From positions 62,001 through 126,000 of the forward strand of contig NZ_JBHMFD010000007.1 in the NCBI RefSeq assembly GCF_042427575.1: 64,000 nucleotides of DNA. Reading direction: 5' to 3'. Positions 8,223-16,018 of the stretch are shown here, in pieces. Made by a program: the position numbers and the translations under genes. The notes under the pieces were generated by a model. That model saw only the letters and a program-made list of their open reading frames with translations, searched no databases and was not told where the DNA came from. Source of the DNA: Bergeyella porcorum. Lineage in GTDB: Bacteria; Bacteroidota; Bacteroidia; Flavobacteriales; Weeksellaceae. How positions within the stretch are numbered: the stretch's first letter is position 1; each line of letters opens with the position of its first letter.

Positions 8223-9881
8223 ATGAAGAAGTTTTTTTTGCTTATCATTTTCAGTCTTTTGTGGTTGTCTTGTGCCAGAGTAGGCTCGCCCGTAGGGGGA
8301 AGTAAAGACACCATCCCTCCGAAATTTTTAGGAGCCAATATTGATACTTCAAGGGTAAATATTCCCGTGGACACTAAAGAACTACGCCTTTATTTTGATG
8401 AATATGTGGTGCTGAAAGATGTGCAGAAAAACCTCATCATTTCTCCACCCATCAAGGTAAAAAAAATATTGCCTACCAACTTAGGAAACAAATACATCTT
8501 GATAGAATGGGAAGAGCCTTTGGCAGAAAGCACCACTTATAGTTTCAATTTTGGAAACGCCATCACGGACCTAAACGAGGGCAATGTTTTACCGTATTAT
8601 AATTTTGCTTTTTCCACAGGTGAGAAGTTGGATAACCTTTACATCAGTGGTGAGGTAAAAGATGGGCTATCGCTAGAGACGCCTTCCACTTCTTCCAATA
8701 ATAAGAAAAACTATGTGGTGGGACTCTATCAGGAGAAAGACACGATAGACTATGCAAAGAAGCCGTACTACATCACCAAAGTAGATGATGATGGCTATTT
8801 TGAACTGAATTACCTTTCCAAAGGGCAATACCGAATCTTGGCATTTGATGATAGCAATCAAAACTCTATTTACGATGCAGGAAAGGAAAATGTGGCATTT
8901 CGCCAAGAAGCGATTACGGTAGAGAATAATATTTCTGGGATGCCATTTTCCTTATTTCCATCTAAGAAAAATATAAAATTGGTAGAAACCAAAGAAGCTA
9001 CGGGTGGTATTCTGATGCTCTTCGAAGGAAATCCACAAAAGGTGGAGGTAACTCCTGTAGATGACAAGATAAAAAACTACCGTGTAACCCATCGCCCGCA
9101 TTCTGATAGTGTCAATATTTGGTTTGATGCCAAGCAAGAAAACATCGGGATTACCCAAAGCGAAAATATCAAACTGAAATATCAAGCTGATGAAAAACAA
9201 GGCGAGGCCTCTATCTTCTACCGCCTCAATCCTAAAAATGAATTAACGCTGAACAACCAGATGGGCAATGCCATTCCGCCTAATAAAAATCTGGAACTGA
9301 CAGCAAACTATCCTATAGATACCTTAGAAACCAACCAATGGTCTTTGAAATCGGATAGCACTACTACGGTACCTTTCACAGCTAAAATCTCCGAGAAAAC
9401 CCCTTCTAAAGTCTTGATAGCAGCTCCGTTTGAAATCGGGAAAAAGTATTCATTAACGGTACCGAAGGAAACCTTATCCTCTTTTTATACCACTTTGGCA
9501 AAAACCCATCAGTTCAATTTTGAAATTGATAAAGAAGAAAACTATGGTAGCTTTGCACTAACTATTGAGGGCAAGCCTGATGCTCCATTTTGGATTCAGT
9601 TTTTAGATGAAAAAGGCGATGTAAAACTTTCAAAATATACCCAAGAAGCGGTGCATCATTTCAAGACCATCAAGCCAGGTAAATATCAGTTGAGAATTTT
9701 AGTAGATGATAATGGCAATGGCATTTGGGATGCTTCAGATTTAGCAACGCTTACTTTTGCAGAGCGTGTGTACCTCTTCCCGAAATCCATAGAAATTCGC
9801 CCTCTTTGGGAAAATAAAGAATCTTGGCACCTCGGGACCAATTCCACAGAAACACCACCACTAAAATCTAACAACGAGTAA
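8223..9881 (+). CDS. Ig-like domain (SbsA-type Big_5) lipoprotein
   Basis: A 552-residue lipoprotein: signal peptide ending in WLSC (lipidated Cys17), then an SbsA-like Ig domain at about residues 30-130 (LRLYFDEYVVLKDVQKNL, the typical Big_5 pattern), followed by a long beta-rich part with repeated GQYRILAFDDSNQN-like and GKYQLRILVDDNGNG-like segments that look like carboxypeptidase-regulatory or Ig modules. This architecture is common and conserved in Flavobacteriia, but the function is unknown. The stop overlaps the start of the haem-binding gene by one base, so the two form an operon. Confidence 0.85.
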   Translation: MKKFFLLIIFSLLWLSCARVGSPVGGSKDTIPPKFLGANIDTSRVNIPVDTKELRLYFDEYVVLKDVQKNLIISPPIKVKKILPTNLGNKYILIEWEEPLAESTTYSFNFGNAITDLNEGNVLPYYNFAFSTGEKLDNLYISGEVKDGLSLETPSTSSNNKKNYVVGLYQEKDTIDYAKKPYYITKVDDDGYFELNYLSKGQYRILAFDDSNQNSIYDAGKENVAFRQEAITVENNISGMPFSLFPSKKNIKLVETKEATGGILMLFEGNPQKVEVTPVDDKIKNYRVTHRPHSDSVNIWFDAKQENIGITQSENIKLKYQADEKQGEASIFYRLNPKNELTLNNQMGNAIPPNKNLELTANYPIDTLETNQWSLKSDSTTTVPFTAKISEKTPSKVLIAAPFEIGKKYSLTVPKETLSSFYTTLAKTHQFNFEIDKEENYGSFALTIEGKPDAPFWIQFLDEKGDVKLSKYTQEAVHHFKTIKPGKYQLRILVDDNGNGIWDASDLATLTFAERVYLFPKSIEIRPLWENKESWHLGTNSTETPPLKSNNE

Positions 9882-10336
9882 TGAAAAAAGTATTGAAAAT
9901 CTTCGGATGGGCGGTATTATTATTCGCTCTAATTCAGTTGATTCCCATTGACAGAACCAATCCTCCTTTAGAGGGTAAGCACAACTTTGTAGAGGTTATG
10001 AATACCCCCACAGAGGTACGCCAATTGCTGAAAACTTCTTGTTATGATTGCCATTCTAACGAGACGGTATATCCATCTTACGCTTATGTAGCTCCAATCT
10101 CTTGGTCGGTAAAACATCACATCAATAAAGGTAGGCGACACCTCAATTTTTCAGAATGGGGAACCTACAACCGAGAACTGAAAGAAGGAATGCTGAAAAA
10201 TGGCATTGGCGACCTAGAGGAAAACCGAATGCCCCTTGCAGGCTATGTTGCACAGCATCCCGAAGCTCGCCTTACCAAAGCTCAGAAAAAACTATTGATA
10301 GATTACTTTCAAAAAGTATTGGATTCGTTGAAATAA
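9881..10336 (+). CDS. Haem-binding domain protein (Haem_bd)
   Basis: A 151-residue membrane-anchored c-type haem protein of the Haem_bd family (PF14376). One N-terminal membrane segment (about residues 4-22) is followed by the haem site CYDCHSNE, which fits the CxxCH rule, and a conserved PLEENRMPLAGY-like C-terminal half with the axial-ligand region. It would face the periplasm. Its start overlaps the preceding lipoprotein stop, so both proteins are probably made together at the envelope; the redox partner is unknown. Confidence 0.88.
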   Translation: MKKVLKIFGWAVLLFALIQLIPIDRTNPPLEGKHNFVEVMNTPTEVRQLLKTSCYDCHSNETVYPSYAYVAPISWSVKHHINKGRRHLNFSEWGTYNRELKEGMLKNGIGDLEENRMPLAGYVAQHPEARLTKAQKKLLIDYFQKVLDSLK

Positions 10337-10384
10337 AATAAAGGTAGTATTCCTGATTCTCTCCGCTAATAACGCAAAAACAAA

Positions 10385-10900
10385 CTACAACGAACCAATA
10401 TACCCCTTCAAAAATCTTTTTTGGGAGTCAAACGCTAAGTCTTCCAGCTGAATGGTGTGGGCTTCTACCCATACAATGCGGTCTATCTCATCTAATGCCA
10501 ACTGTGCGGTGAATTTTTCGGCAACTTCGTACTCGAAGAAGAGGTCTAATGTATTGTAATCTATATTTTTATAATGGTAAACATTGGGTTGGGTAGCCAA
10601 TAGTTTTAGTTTTTGAAGGTCTATCTCATACTTCAGCTCTTCCCAAAGTTCTCTTTTGCAAGCCTCTTCCGCACTTTCTTTCGGGTCTACAAAACCACCC
10701 GCCAAGTCTAGTTTTCCTTTTTGGGGCTCTTGGTTTCTTTGGGTAAACATCAGCTCCTTGCCACATCTAATGATAACGGCAACGGCAGCGGCACAGTTTT
10801 GATACATTACAAACTGGCATTGGCTACAAGATAGTTTATTTGCGTTGTCCCATCGTAAGGAAGCTTGTCCGCATTCTGGGCAGTATTTTAAATGATTCAT
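10385..10900 (-). CDS. NUDIX hydrolase with N-terminal zinc ribbon
   Basis: A 171-residue cytoplasmic hydrolase for nucleoside-diphosphate-linked substrates. An N-terminal zinc ribbon (CPECG and CSQCQ) precedes the Nudix box, visible as GGFVDPKESAEEACKREL followed by WEELK, in which the usual late Gly is Lys. This layout is like the NADH pyrophosphatase relatives, but the substrate is not determinable. I start at ATG 10900 rather than 10984: the extra N-terminal part would be hydrophobic junk translated from a heptamer array and promoter. Confidence 0.88.
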   Translation of the reverse strand: MNHLKYCPECGQASLRWDNANKLSCSQCQFVMYQNCAAAVAVIIRCGKELMFTQRNQEPQKGKLDLAGGFVDPKESAEEACKRELWEELKYEIDLQKLKLLATQPNVYHYKNIDYNTLDLFFEYEVAEKFTAQLALDEIDRIVWVEAHTIQLEDLAFDSQKRFLKGYIGSL

Positions 10901-10912
10901 TGTTGGTGTATT

Positions 10913-10947
10913 ATGTATAATGTAATATGTACAATGATAGATGTATG
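10913..10947. repeat. Period-7 array, word ATGTACA, in the NUDIX leader
   Basis: Five successive 7-base units (ATGTATA, ATGTAAT, ATGTACA, ATGATAG, ATGTATG) between the promoter box and the start codon. The word is a rotation of GTACAAT, used in the array near 26553. Confidence 0.7.
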
Positions 10948-10949
10948 TA

Positions 10950-10957
10950 CAAAAGTA
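10950..10957 (-). promoter_or_regulatory. -7 box TACTTTTG for the NUDIX gene
   Basis: Exact TAnnTTTG match on the minus strand, 50 bases before the chosen start; it lies in the longer reading of the gene and so supports the shorter one. Confidence 0.55.
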
Positions 10958-11021
10958 AGATAAAAGTATAAAACAAAAAATCATAGTGCTTACATCTTAT
11001 TACATTTTGCATAGTACAAAA

Positions 11022-11939
11022 CTACAATGGTTCTCTCATATTATTTCTTGGATGGTGTTTTAGGATGGTTTCTCTCAGTTCTTCAGTATCCAGATGGGTA
11101 TATATTTCTGTGGTGGTAATGCTACTATGCCCTAGCATTTCTTGGATAAACCGCAAGTCGGCACCGTTTTGCAGTAAATGGGTCGCAAAAGAATGGCGAA
11201 ATGTATGGGGTGAAATGCTCTTTGGGATATTGGCTTGCACTGCCAACTCCTTGATGATGATGAAAACCATCACTCTCGATAGGGCATTACCTCTACTATT
11301 GAGGAAAAGATGATCTTCACTTTTAGGATTAATTTTCCCTTTGGCACGCACTTCATTGATATAGCCCGTTATCAGCTGGGCGGTGTACTTTGCCAGAGGT
11401 ACCCATCTTACTTTACTGCCTTTCCCTTCTATGCGTACAAAGTGTTCCTTGAAATTAATATCCGATATCTTTAATGCTACCAACTCCGAAACACGCAACC
11501 CACAGCCGTACAATACTTCTATGATGCAATGGTTCCTTCTGCCCAAATCGGTGCTTTGGTCTATGGCAGATACCAGCTGTTCTATCTCTTTAAGACTTAA
11601 AGTATCGGGAAGATACAAGCCTAATTTAGGCGTTTCTAAAAGTGCAGCAGGATTATCCTCTCGGATTTCGTCTTCTAGCAGATATTTGAAAAATGTTTTC
11701 ATAGAAGAAATCCACCGAGCCTGAGTGCGTTCACTGAAAGCATCTTTGGACAATATATAAAGATATTCTTGCAACTGAAGATAAGAAATATCCACTGGCG
11801 ATACGCCCTCTAACTCATTTTCGGCATAGGCTTGCAGTTTTTGAAGGTCTCGCAGATAGGCATCTAAAGTATTGTCCGATAGATGGCGTTCAAATTTTAG
11901 AAAATTTTTAAAATCAGAAAGGTGTTCTTCCCAGCTCAT
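11022..11939 (-). CDS. xerD: Tyrosine recombinase XerD
   Basis: A 305-residue site-specific recombinase that resolves chromosome dimers together with a partner recombinase and FtsK. The N-terminal core-binding domain starts with LSDFKNFLKFERHLSDNTL; the catalytic residues appear in order: Arg in YGCGLRVSEL, Lys in GKGSKVRWVP, His-x-x-Arg in SPHTFRHSFATHLL, His in MLGHSSI and Tyr in TEIYTH. The length and lack of flanking phage genes point to the housekeeping enzyme and not an integrase. It is the last gene of a run with the dCMP deaminase and enoyl-CoA hydratase. Confidence 0.92.
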   Translation of the reverse strand: MSWEEHLSDFKNFLKFERHLSDNTLDAYLRDLQKLQAYAENELEGVSPVDISYLQLQEYLYILSKDAFSERTQARWISSMKTFFKYLLEDEIREDNPAALLETPKLGLYLPDTLSLKEIEQLVSAIDQSTDLGRRNHCIIEVLYGCGLRVSELVALKISDINFKEHFVRIEGKGSKVRWVPLAKYTAQLITGYINEVRAKGKINPKSEDHLFLNSRGNALSRVMVFIIIKELAVQANIPKSISPHTFRHSFATHLLQNGADLRFIQEMLGHSSITTTEIYTHLDTEELRETILKHHPRNNMREPL

Positions 11940-11976
11940 TGATGGTGTTCCGTTCTTACTCTATTAAAGGTTAGAT

Positions 11977-12402
11977 TTAAAGACTCAACTCTTCCAATGG
12001 GATTTTCAGCACTTCTATCTTGTGTTGTTTCAGGAAATCTACCCCCTCATTATCAGAATATTCGTGAATATAAACCACACGACTAATCCCCGATTGTAAA
12101 ATCAGTTTGCTGCATTCCTTACACGGAGATAGGGTGATGTATAGCGTGGCATCTTTGGCAGATTGTGTAGAACTTGCTAGTTTTAAGATGGCATTGGCTT
12201 CTGCGTGCAATACATACCATTGGGTTTTGCCGTCTTCATCTTCGCATTGGTTGTCCGAGCCAGAGGGCGTTCCATTGTACCCATCGGAGATAATCATACG
12301 GTCTTTTACCACTAAGGCTCCCACCTGTTTCCGTTTACAATAGGAAAGTTTTGCCCACTCCAAAGCCATTTTGAGGTAGGCAATATCAAATTTATTGTGC
12401 AT
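11977..12402 (-). CDS. Deoxycytidylate (dCMP) deaminase
   Basis: A 141-residue zinc enzyme converting dCMP to dUMP for thymidylate synthesis. The zinc and catalytic site is visible as LHAEANAIL (His ligand and proton-shuttle Glu) and SPCKECSKLI (two Cys ligands). The N-terminal VGALVVKDRMIISDGYNGTP is typical of the family. It starts 7 bases after the enoyl-CoA hydratase stop and is followed by xerD after 37 bases, which suggests one transcript for three functionally unrelated genes. Confidence 0.92.
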   Translation of the reverse strand: MHNKFDIAYLKMALEWAKLSYCKRKQVGALVVKDRMIISDGYNGTPSGSDNQCEDEDGKTQWYVLHAEANAILKLASSTQSAKDATLYITLSPCKECSKLILQSGISRVVYIHEYSDNEGVDFLKQHKIEVLKIPLEELSL

Positions 12403-12409
12403 TGTTTAT

Positions 12410-13171
12410 TTAGAAATTAGGTTTTCTTTTTTCCAAAAATGCCGTAACACCTTCTTGCTTGTCTTGCATTTCAAATAATGCTCCAAAGGCTTTTATTTCA
12501 GCTTCATAACCTTCTGGTGTATCTGAAAGGTTGATAACCTCAATTGCTTTTTCAATGCCCATAGGTGAATTTTTAGCAATTTGAGCCGCCAATTCTTTGG
12601 TTTTATCTAAAAGCTCTTCTTGGGTACAAACTTCATTCACTAGACCTATTTCTTTAGCCTTGGTGGCTGAAATCATTTTGGCTGAAAAAATCATCTCGTT
12701 GGCAATCCCTTTTCCTACCAGCTTGGGCAAACGCTGGGTACCACCATAGCCCGGGATAAGTCCCAAGGTAACCTCTGGAAGCCCTAGCTTAGCATTATCG
12801 GAAGCATAGCGGATGTGACAACTCATCGCCAATTCTAGACCACCACCCAACGCAAAACCATTAATGGCTGCGATGGTTGGTTTTTTAGAATTTTCCAACT
12901 TGTTGAATAGGGAGTTTTGTCCGTTTCGGGCAAGGGCTTCCGCTTGTTCTGTATTAAAATCACTAAACTCCTTGATGTCTGCTCCTGCTACGAAAGATTT
13001 TTCACCACTTCCTGTAAGGATAATCACACGGCAGTCTTGGTCGGCATTCAAAGCATCTATGGCTTCGCTAAGTTCCTGTATTGTTTTAGCATTCAGGGCA
13101 TTCAAGCTTTGAGGTCTATTAATGGTGATGATAGCAGTTTTATGGTCTCGGTCAATGATAATGTTTTCCAT
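12410..13171 (-). CDS. Enoyl-CoA hydratase (crotonase family)
   Basis: A 253-residue crotonase that adds water to trans-2-enoyl-CoA, as in fatty-acid beta-oxidation or amino-acid breakdown. The oxyanion-hole segments are FVAGADIKEF and GFALGGGLELAMSCH, and the two catalytic Glu residues lie in GGGLELAM and GLPEVTLGL. The full family ending RKPNF is present. The exact chain length used cannot be assigned. It heads the dCMP deaminase-xerD run; upstream is a heptamer array and the catalase gene. Confidence 0.9.
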   Translation of the reverse strand: MENIIIDRDHKTAIITINRPQSLNALNAKTIQELSEAIDALNADQDCRVIILTGSGEKSFVAGADIKEFSDFNTEQAEALARNGQNSLFNKLENSKKPTIAAINGFALGGGLELAMSCHIRYASDNAKLGLPEVTLGLIPGYGGTQRLPKLVGKGIANEMIFSAKMISATKAKEIGLVNEVCTQEELLDKTKELAAQIAKNSPMGIEKAIEVINLSDTPEGYEAEIKAFGALFEMQDKQEGVTAFLEKRKPNF

Positions 13172-13214
13172 TTTATTGTATAATTAAAAAAATAATGATT
13201 GAAAGTAAGCTATT

Positions 13215-13270
13215 CTAAAATCTAATCTCTAATATCTAAAATCTAATCTCTAGCATCTAATATCTATTTT
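13215..13270. repeat. Period-7 array, word CTAATCT, supplying the katA stop
   Basis: Eight 7-base units in phase: CTAAAAT, CTAATCT, CTAATAT, CTAAAAT, CTAATCT, CTAGCAT, CTAATAT, CTATTTT. The last unit contains the katA TAG stop (13264-13266), as seen for pncB. Confidence 0.8.
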
Positions 13271-14751
13271 GTATGCACAAAAGTGCTGGCATCAATGGTT
13301 ACGCCAAGCCCGATGGCGATTTTCATTCCCAAATCAATATTCGCACGGAAGAAATGGCACAGTTGTCGGTTGATAATTTCATCTTTCCTATCGCCATCTA
13401 TCTTTTTCATATGAGCCACAATATTGCTCACGAGATGTTGGCGTTCTTCATCGTTCATTGCTTTGGTGTAGAGTAATCCTGGCTGCGTATAGTGGTCGTT
13501 ATCCTCTTCGTTTCTATCAAAATGAGCCACCTGATTGCTGTCTATTTCGTACTCATAATTGCGGTAGTTTTCATCAGGTTGAATATCACCAAAGCTATTA
13601 GGAAAATAGTTAGGTGCATCTTCATAATCTTGAGAATTTGCCATTGCTCCATCTCTTTGGAAATTATTCACGCCAAAAGGACATCTATTGACCTCCAACT
13701 GATGAGCATTAACACCTATTCTGTATCGGTGGGCATCAGGATAAGAAAACAACCTACCTTGCAGCATTCTATCTGGCGAAAAGCTGATGCCATCTATGAG
13801 ATTGCTCGGCGAAAAAGCGGCTTGCTCCACGTGTGTAAAATAGTTGGGTGGCAAGGTATTGAGTTCTAGTTCACCCACTTCTATCAATGGAAAATCTTCG
13901 TGAAACCAAACTTTGGTTACATCAAAAGGATTCCATCGAAATTCTTTTGCTTGCTCCTCGGTCATTACTTGGATGTAAAGTGTCCATTTAGGAAAATTGC
14001 CTTTTTCTATGGCGTTTACCAAATCTTCTTGTGCAAAATCAGGGTTTTCACCTTTCATTTGAGTGGCTTCCACATCGGTAAAGTTTTTGATGCCTTGCTG
14101 AGTTTTGAAGTGAAACTTCACCCACACGCGTTCCCAGTTGGCATTAATCATAGAAAAGGTATGAGAGCCAAATCCGTGCATATGGCGGTAGCCGTAGGGG
14201 GTTCCTCTATCAGACATCAGAATCATCACTTGGTGCAAACTTTCTGGGTTTAGCGACCAGAAGTCCCACATCATTGTATGGCTCTTTAGGTTGGTTTTAG
14301 GATGGCGTTTCTGAGTATGGATAAAATCTGGAAACTTCTTTGCGTCTTTAATGAAGAATACGGGCGTATTATTGCCTACCAAATCCCAATTGCCATCTTC
14401 GGTATAGAATTTCAAGGCAAAGCCTCTTGGGTCTCGTTCGGTATCGGCACTGCCTCGCTCCCCACCTACGGTAGAAAATCTAGCGAAAACCTTGCAGGAG
14501 TTGCCTACCTTAGAAAACAGCTTTGCACGGGTATATCTTGTAATGTCATTAGTAACAGTAAAAGTACCATACGCCCCAGAGCCTTTGGCGTGTACTACGC
14601 GTTCTGGGATTCTTTCTCTCACAAAATGAGCAAGATTCTCTTGCAACATAAAATCTTGAAGCAATACAGGGCCTCTTGCCCCTACCGTCTGTGAATTTTG
14701 ATGTTCATAATACGGGATTCCCGAAGCATTGGTAAGCTTTTTCTTCTTCAT
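13264..14751 (-). CDS. katA: Catalase (monofunctional haem catalase)
   Basis: A 495-residue small-subunit clade haem catalase that breaks down hydrogen peroxide. The distal His is His54 (RVVHAKGSGAYG), the Asn region is VGNNTPVFFIKD, and the proximal haem-ligand Tyr lies in LFSYPDAHRYRIG. The sequence is complete. It is transcribed away from an OxyR-type regulator whose two redox cysteines are conserved, so induction by peroxide through OxyR is a strong inference. Its stop codon lies in a period-7 repeat array. Confidence 0.96.
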   Translation of the reverse strand: MKKKKLTNASGIPYYEHQNSQTVGARGPVLLQDFMLQENLAHFVRERIPERVVHAKGSGAYGTFTVTNDITRYTRAKLFSKVGNSCKVFARFSTVGGERGSADTERDPRGFALKFYTEDGNWDLVGNNTPVFFIKDAKKFPDFIHTQKRHPKTNLKSHTMMWDFWSLNPESLHQVMILMSDRGTPYGYRHMHGFGSHTFSMINANWERVWVKFHFKTQQGIKNFTDVEATQMKGENPDFAQEDLVNAIEKGNFPKWTLYIQVMTEEQAKEFRWNPFDVTKVWFHEDFPLIEVGELELNTLPPNYFTHVEQAAFSPSNLIDGISFSPDRMLQGRLFSYPDAHRYRIGVNAHQLEVNRCPFGVNNFQRDGAMANSQDYEDAPNYFPNSFGDIQPDENYRNYEYEIDSNQVAHFDRNEEDNDHYTQPGLLYTKAMNDEERQHLVSNIVAHMKKIDGDRKDEIINRQLCHFFRANIDLGMKIAIGLGVTIDASTFVHTK

Positions 14752-14773
14752 AAGGATAAGATTTTTACGCTAC

Positions 14774-14781
14774 CAAAGTTA
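14774..14781 (-). promoter_or_regulatory. -7 box TAACTTTG for katA
   Basis: Exact TAnnTTTG box on the minus strand, 22 bases before the katA start, in the 87-base spacer shared with oxyR. Confidence 0.65.
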
Positions 14782-14810
14782 ATCTATTTTTTTTTACCTT
14801 GAAAAACCAA

Positions 14811-14818
14811 TATCTTTG
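14811..14818 (+). promoter_or_regulatory. -7 box TATCTTTG for oxyR
   Basis: Exact TAnnTTTG box 20 bases before the oxyR start. It lies back to back with the katA box, 29 bases apart, so one bound regulator could act on both. Confidence 0.65.
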
Positions 14819-14838
14819 TAATTGAAAATTTTTGATTT

Positions 14839-15786
14839 ATGAACATCCAGCAATTAGAATACCTCATCGCCGTAGATCGTTATAAACATTTTGGAAAGGC
14901 TGCACAAGCCTGCTTTATCACCCAGCCTACATTAAGTGCAATGATTCAAAAGATAGAAGATGAGCTGGATGTAAAAATTTTTGATAGAACCACCCACCCC
15001 ATAAGAACCACTGATATTGGAGCACAGATTATTGCTCAGGCTCATAAAGTGATCGATTCTGTAAACGAACTGAGAAATACGGCAGACCTACTAAACAATG
15101 TGTTGGGAGGGAAAATCAACATTGGGATTATCCCTACCGTTTCCACTTATATTTTGCCAACCGAAATTTTTAGTTTTCTAGAAAAAAATCCAAAAGTGGA
15201 AATGGTGATTAAAGAAAACACAACAGAAAACATCATTAAAGGTTTGAAATCTGGAGAAATTGATGCTGGGATTATCTCCACACCGTATTCTGAGGCAAGC
15301 GAATTTTACCAAGAGTTTCTCTTTAACGAAGAACTGATGATTTATTCCAACGAAGCCAACTTAGCCATAGACACCTTTGTGGTACCAGAGGAAATAGATA
15401 TGAATAGGGTATGGCTTTTGGAAGAAGGCAACTGCCTAAGAACGCAGTTTGAAAACATTTGTCAACTGAAGGAAAATTCTCTAAAACCGAAAAACCTAGA
15501 GTTTAAAGCATCTAACATTGGTACATTGGTACAGATGGTGGATAAGATTGGCGGGGTTTCCATCATTCCAGAGCTGGCACAGACGCAGCTTTCGGAAGGG
15601 CAACATCAGAAAATATCAAGATTTAGAAAGCCTTTTCCGTATCGTGAAATCAGCATCATCTACTATAAACCGACTTACAAACAGAAGATTATAGATGAGC
15701 TTGCGGCTCATATCAAAAATTCTTTGGAGCAACAGCTAAACTACTATCAGAACCCCGAAGATTTCGTAAGTGTAAAACCGCAATAG
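14839..15786 (+). CDS. oxyR: LysR-type peroxide sensor OxyR
   Basis: A 315-residue LysR-family activator. The N-terminal winged helix-turn-helix covers about residues 1-60 (LEYLIAVDRYKHFGKAA, then ITQPTLSAMIQKIEDEL). The sensing domain has Cys199 and Cys208 in GNCLRT and ENIC, the same numbering and 9-residue spacing as the disulfide-forming pair of E. coli OxyR. This supports OxyR over another LysR regulator. It is divergent from katA. A clear terminator follows, and metK lies downstream under its own promoter. Confidence 0.93.
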   Translation: MNIQQLEYLIAVDRYKHFGKAAQACFITQPTLSAMIQKIEDELDVKIFDRTTHPIRTTDIGAQIIAQAHKVIDSVNELRNTADLLNNVLGGKINIGIIPTVSTYILPTEIFSFLEKNPKVEMVIKENTTENIIKGLKSGEIDAGIISTPYSEASEFYQEFLFNEELMIYSNEANLAIDTFVVPEEIDMNRVWLLEEGNCLRTQFENICQLKENSLKPKNLEFKASNIGTLVQMVDKIGGVSIIPELAQTQLSEGQHQKISRFRKPFPYREISIIYYKPTYKQKIIDELAAHIKNSLEQQLNYYQNPEDFVSVKPQ

Positions 15787-15811
15787 AACGAAATTAAGCT
15801 AAAAACAAGAC

Positions 15812-15843
15812 TCGCTTAAAATTAATTTTTTAAGCGATTTTTT
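15812..15843 (+). terminator. Terminator after oxyR
   Basis: A 10-bp perfect stem (15812-15821 with 15828-15837), 6-nt loop and T run. The T run overlaps the -33 element of the metK promoter. Confidence 0.85.
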
Positions 15844-15871
15844 TGTATTTAGAAAATAGTCCTTAAATTTG
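15843..15871 (+). promoter_or_regulatory. metK promoter, TTG-N18-TAAATTTG
   Basis: TTG at 15843-15845 and TAAATTTG at 15864-15871 fit the Bacteroidota promoter. The predicted transcript starts near 15877, just before the riboswitch. Confidence 0.7.
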
Positions 15872-15885
15872 CACCGAAATAATCA

Positions 15886-15937
15886 CAGAGGAAAAATTTG
15901 ACTGATTGCAACCTCATTAAAAAATGCTAAAACAGAA
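15886..15937 (+). promoter_or_regulatory. SAM-II-type riboswitch upstream of metK
   Basis: The metK leader matches the SAM-II (SAM-alpha, RF00521) pseudoknot by eye. P1 is GAGG (15888-15891) with CCTC (15912-15915); loop 1 contains TTTGACTGATTGCAA, like the conserved UUUAAC..AUUGCAA of this class; then AAAAAATGCTAAAA, like the conserved AUAAAUG..GCUAAA segment. The second helix would pair CTG (15902-15904) with CAG (15933-15935). SAM-II is known from Alphaproteobacteria and some Bacteroidota, and binding of SAM turns expression off, here of the SAM-making enzyme. No terminator follows, so control is likely at translation. I could not run a covariance search. Confidence 0.72.
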
Positions 15938-16018
15938 TATTCTTTTTTAGTCTCTTTTGGTTGAATATCAATCTTTCGCTTTTTTCCGAGTTTTAAACCC
16001 TTAATAAAAGAGATAATT

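Noticed and set aside
13492..14694. Three plus-strand ORFs (117-130 codons) opposite katA.
   Set aside because: They lie opposite a complete catalase gene and have no family features.
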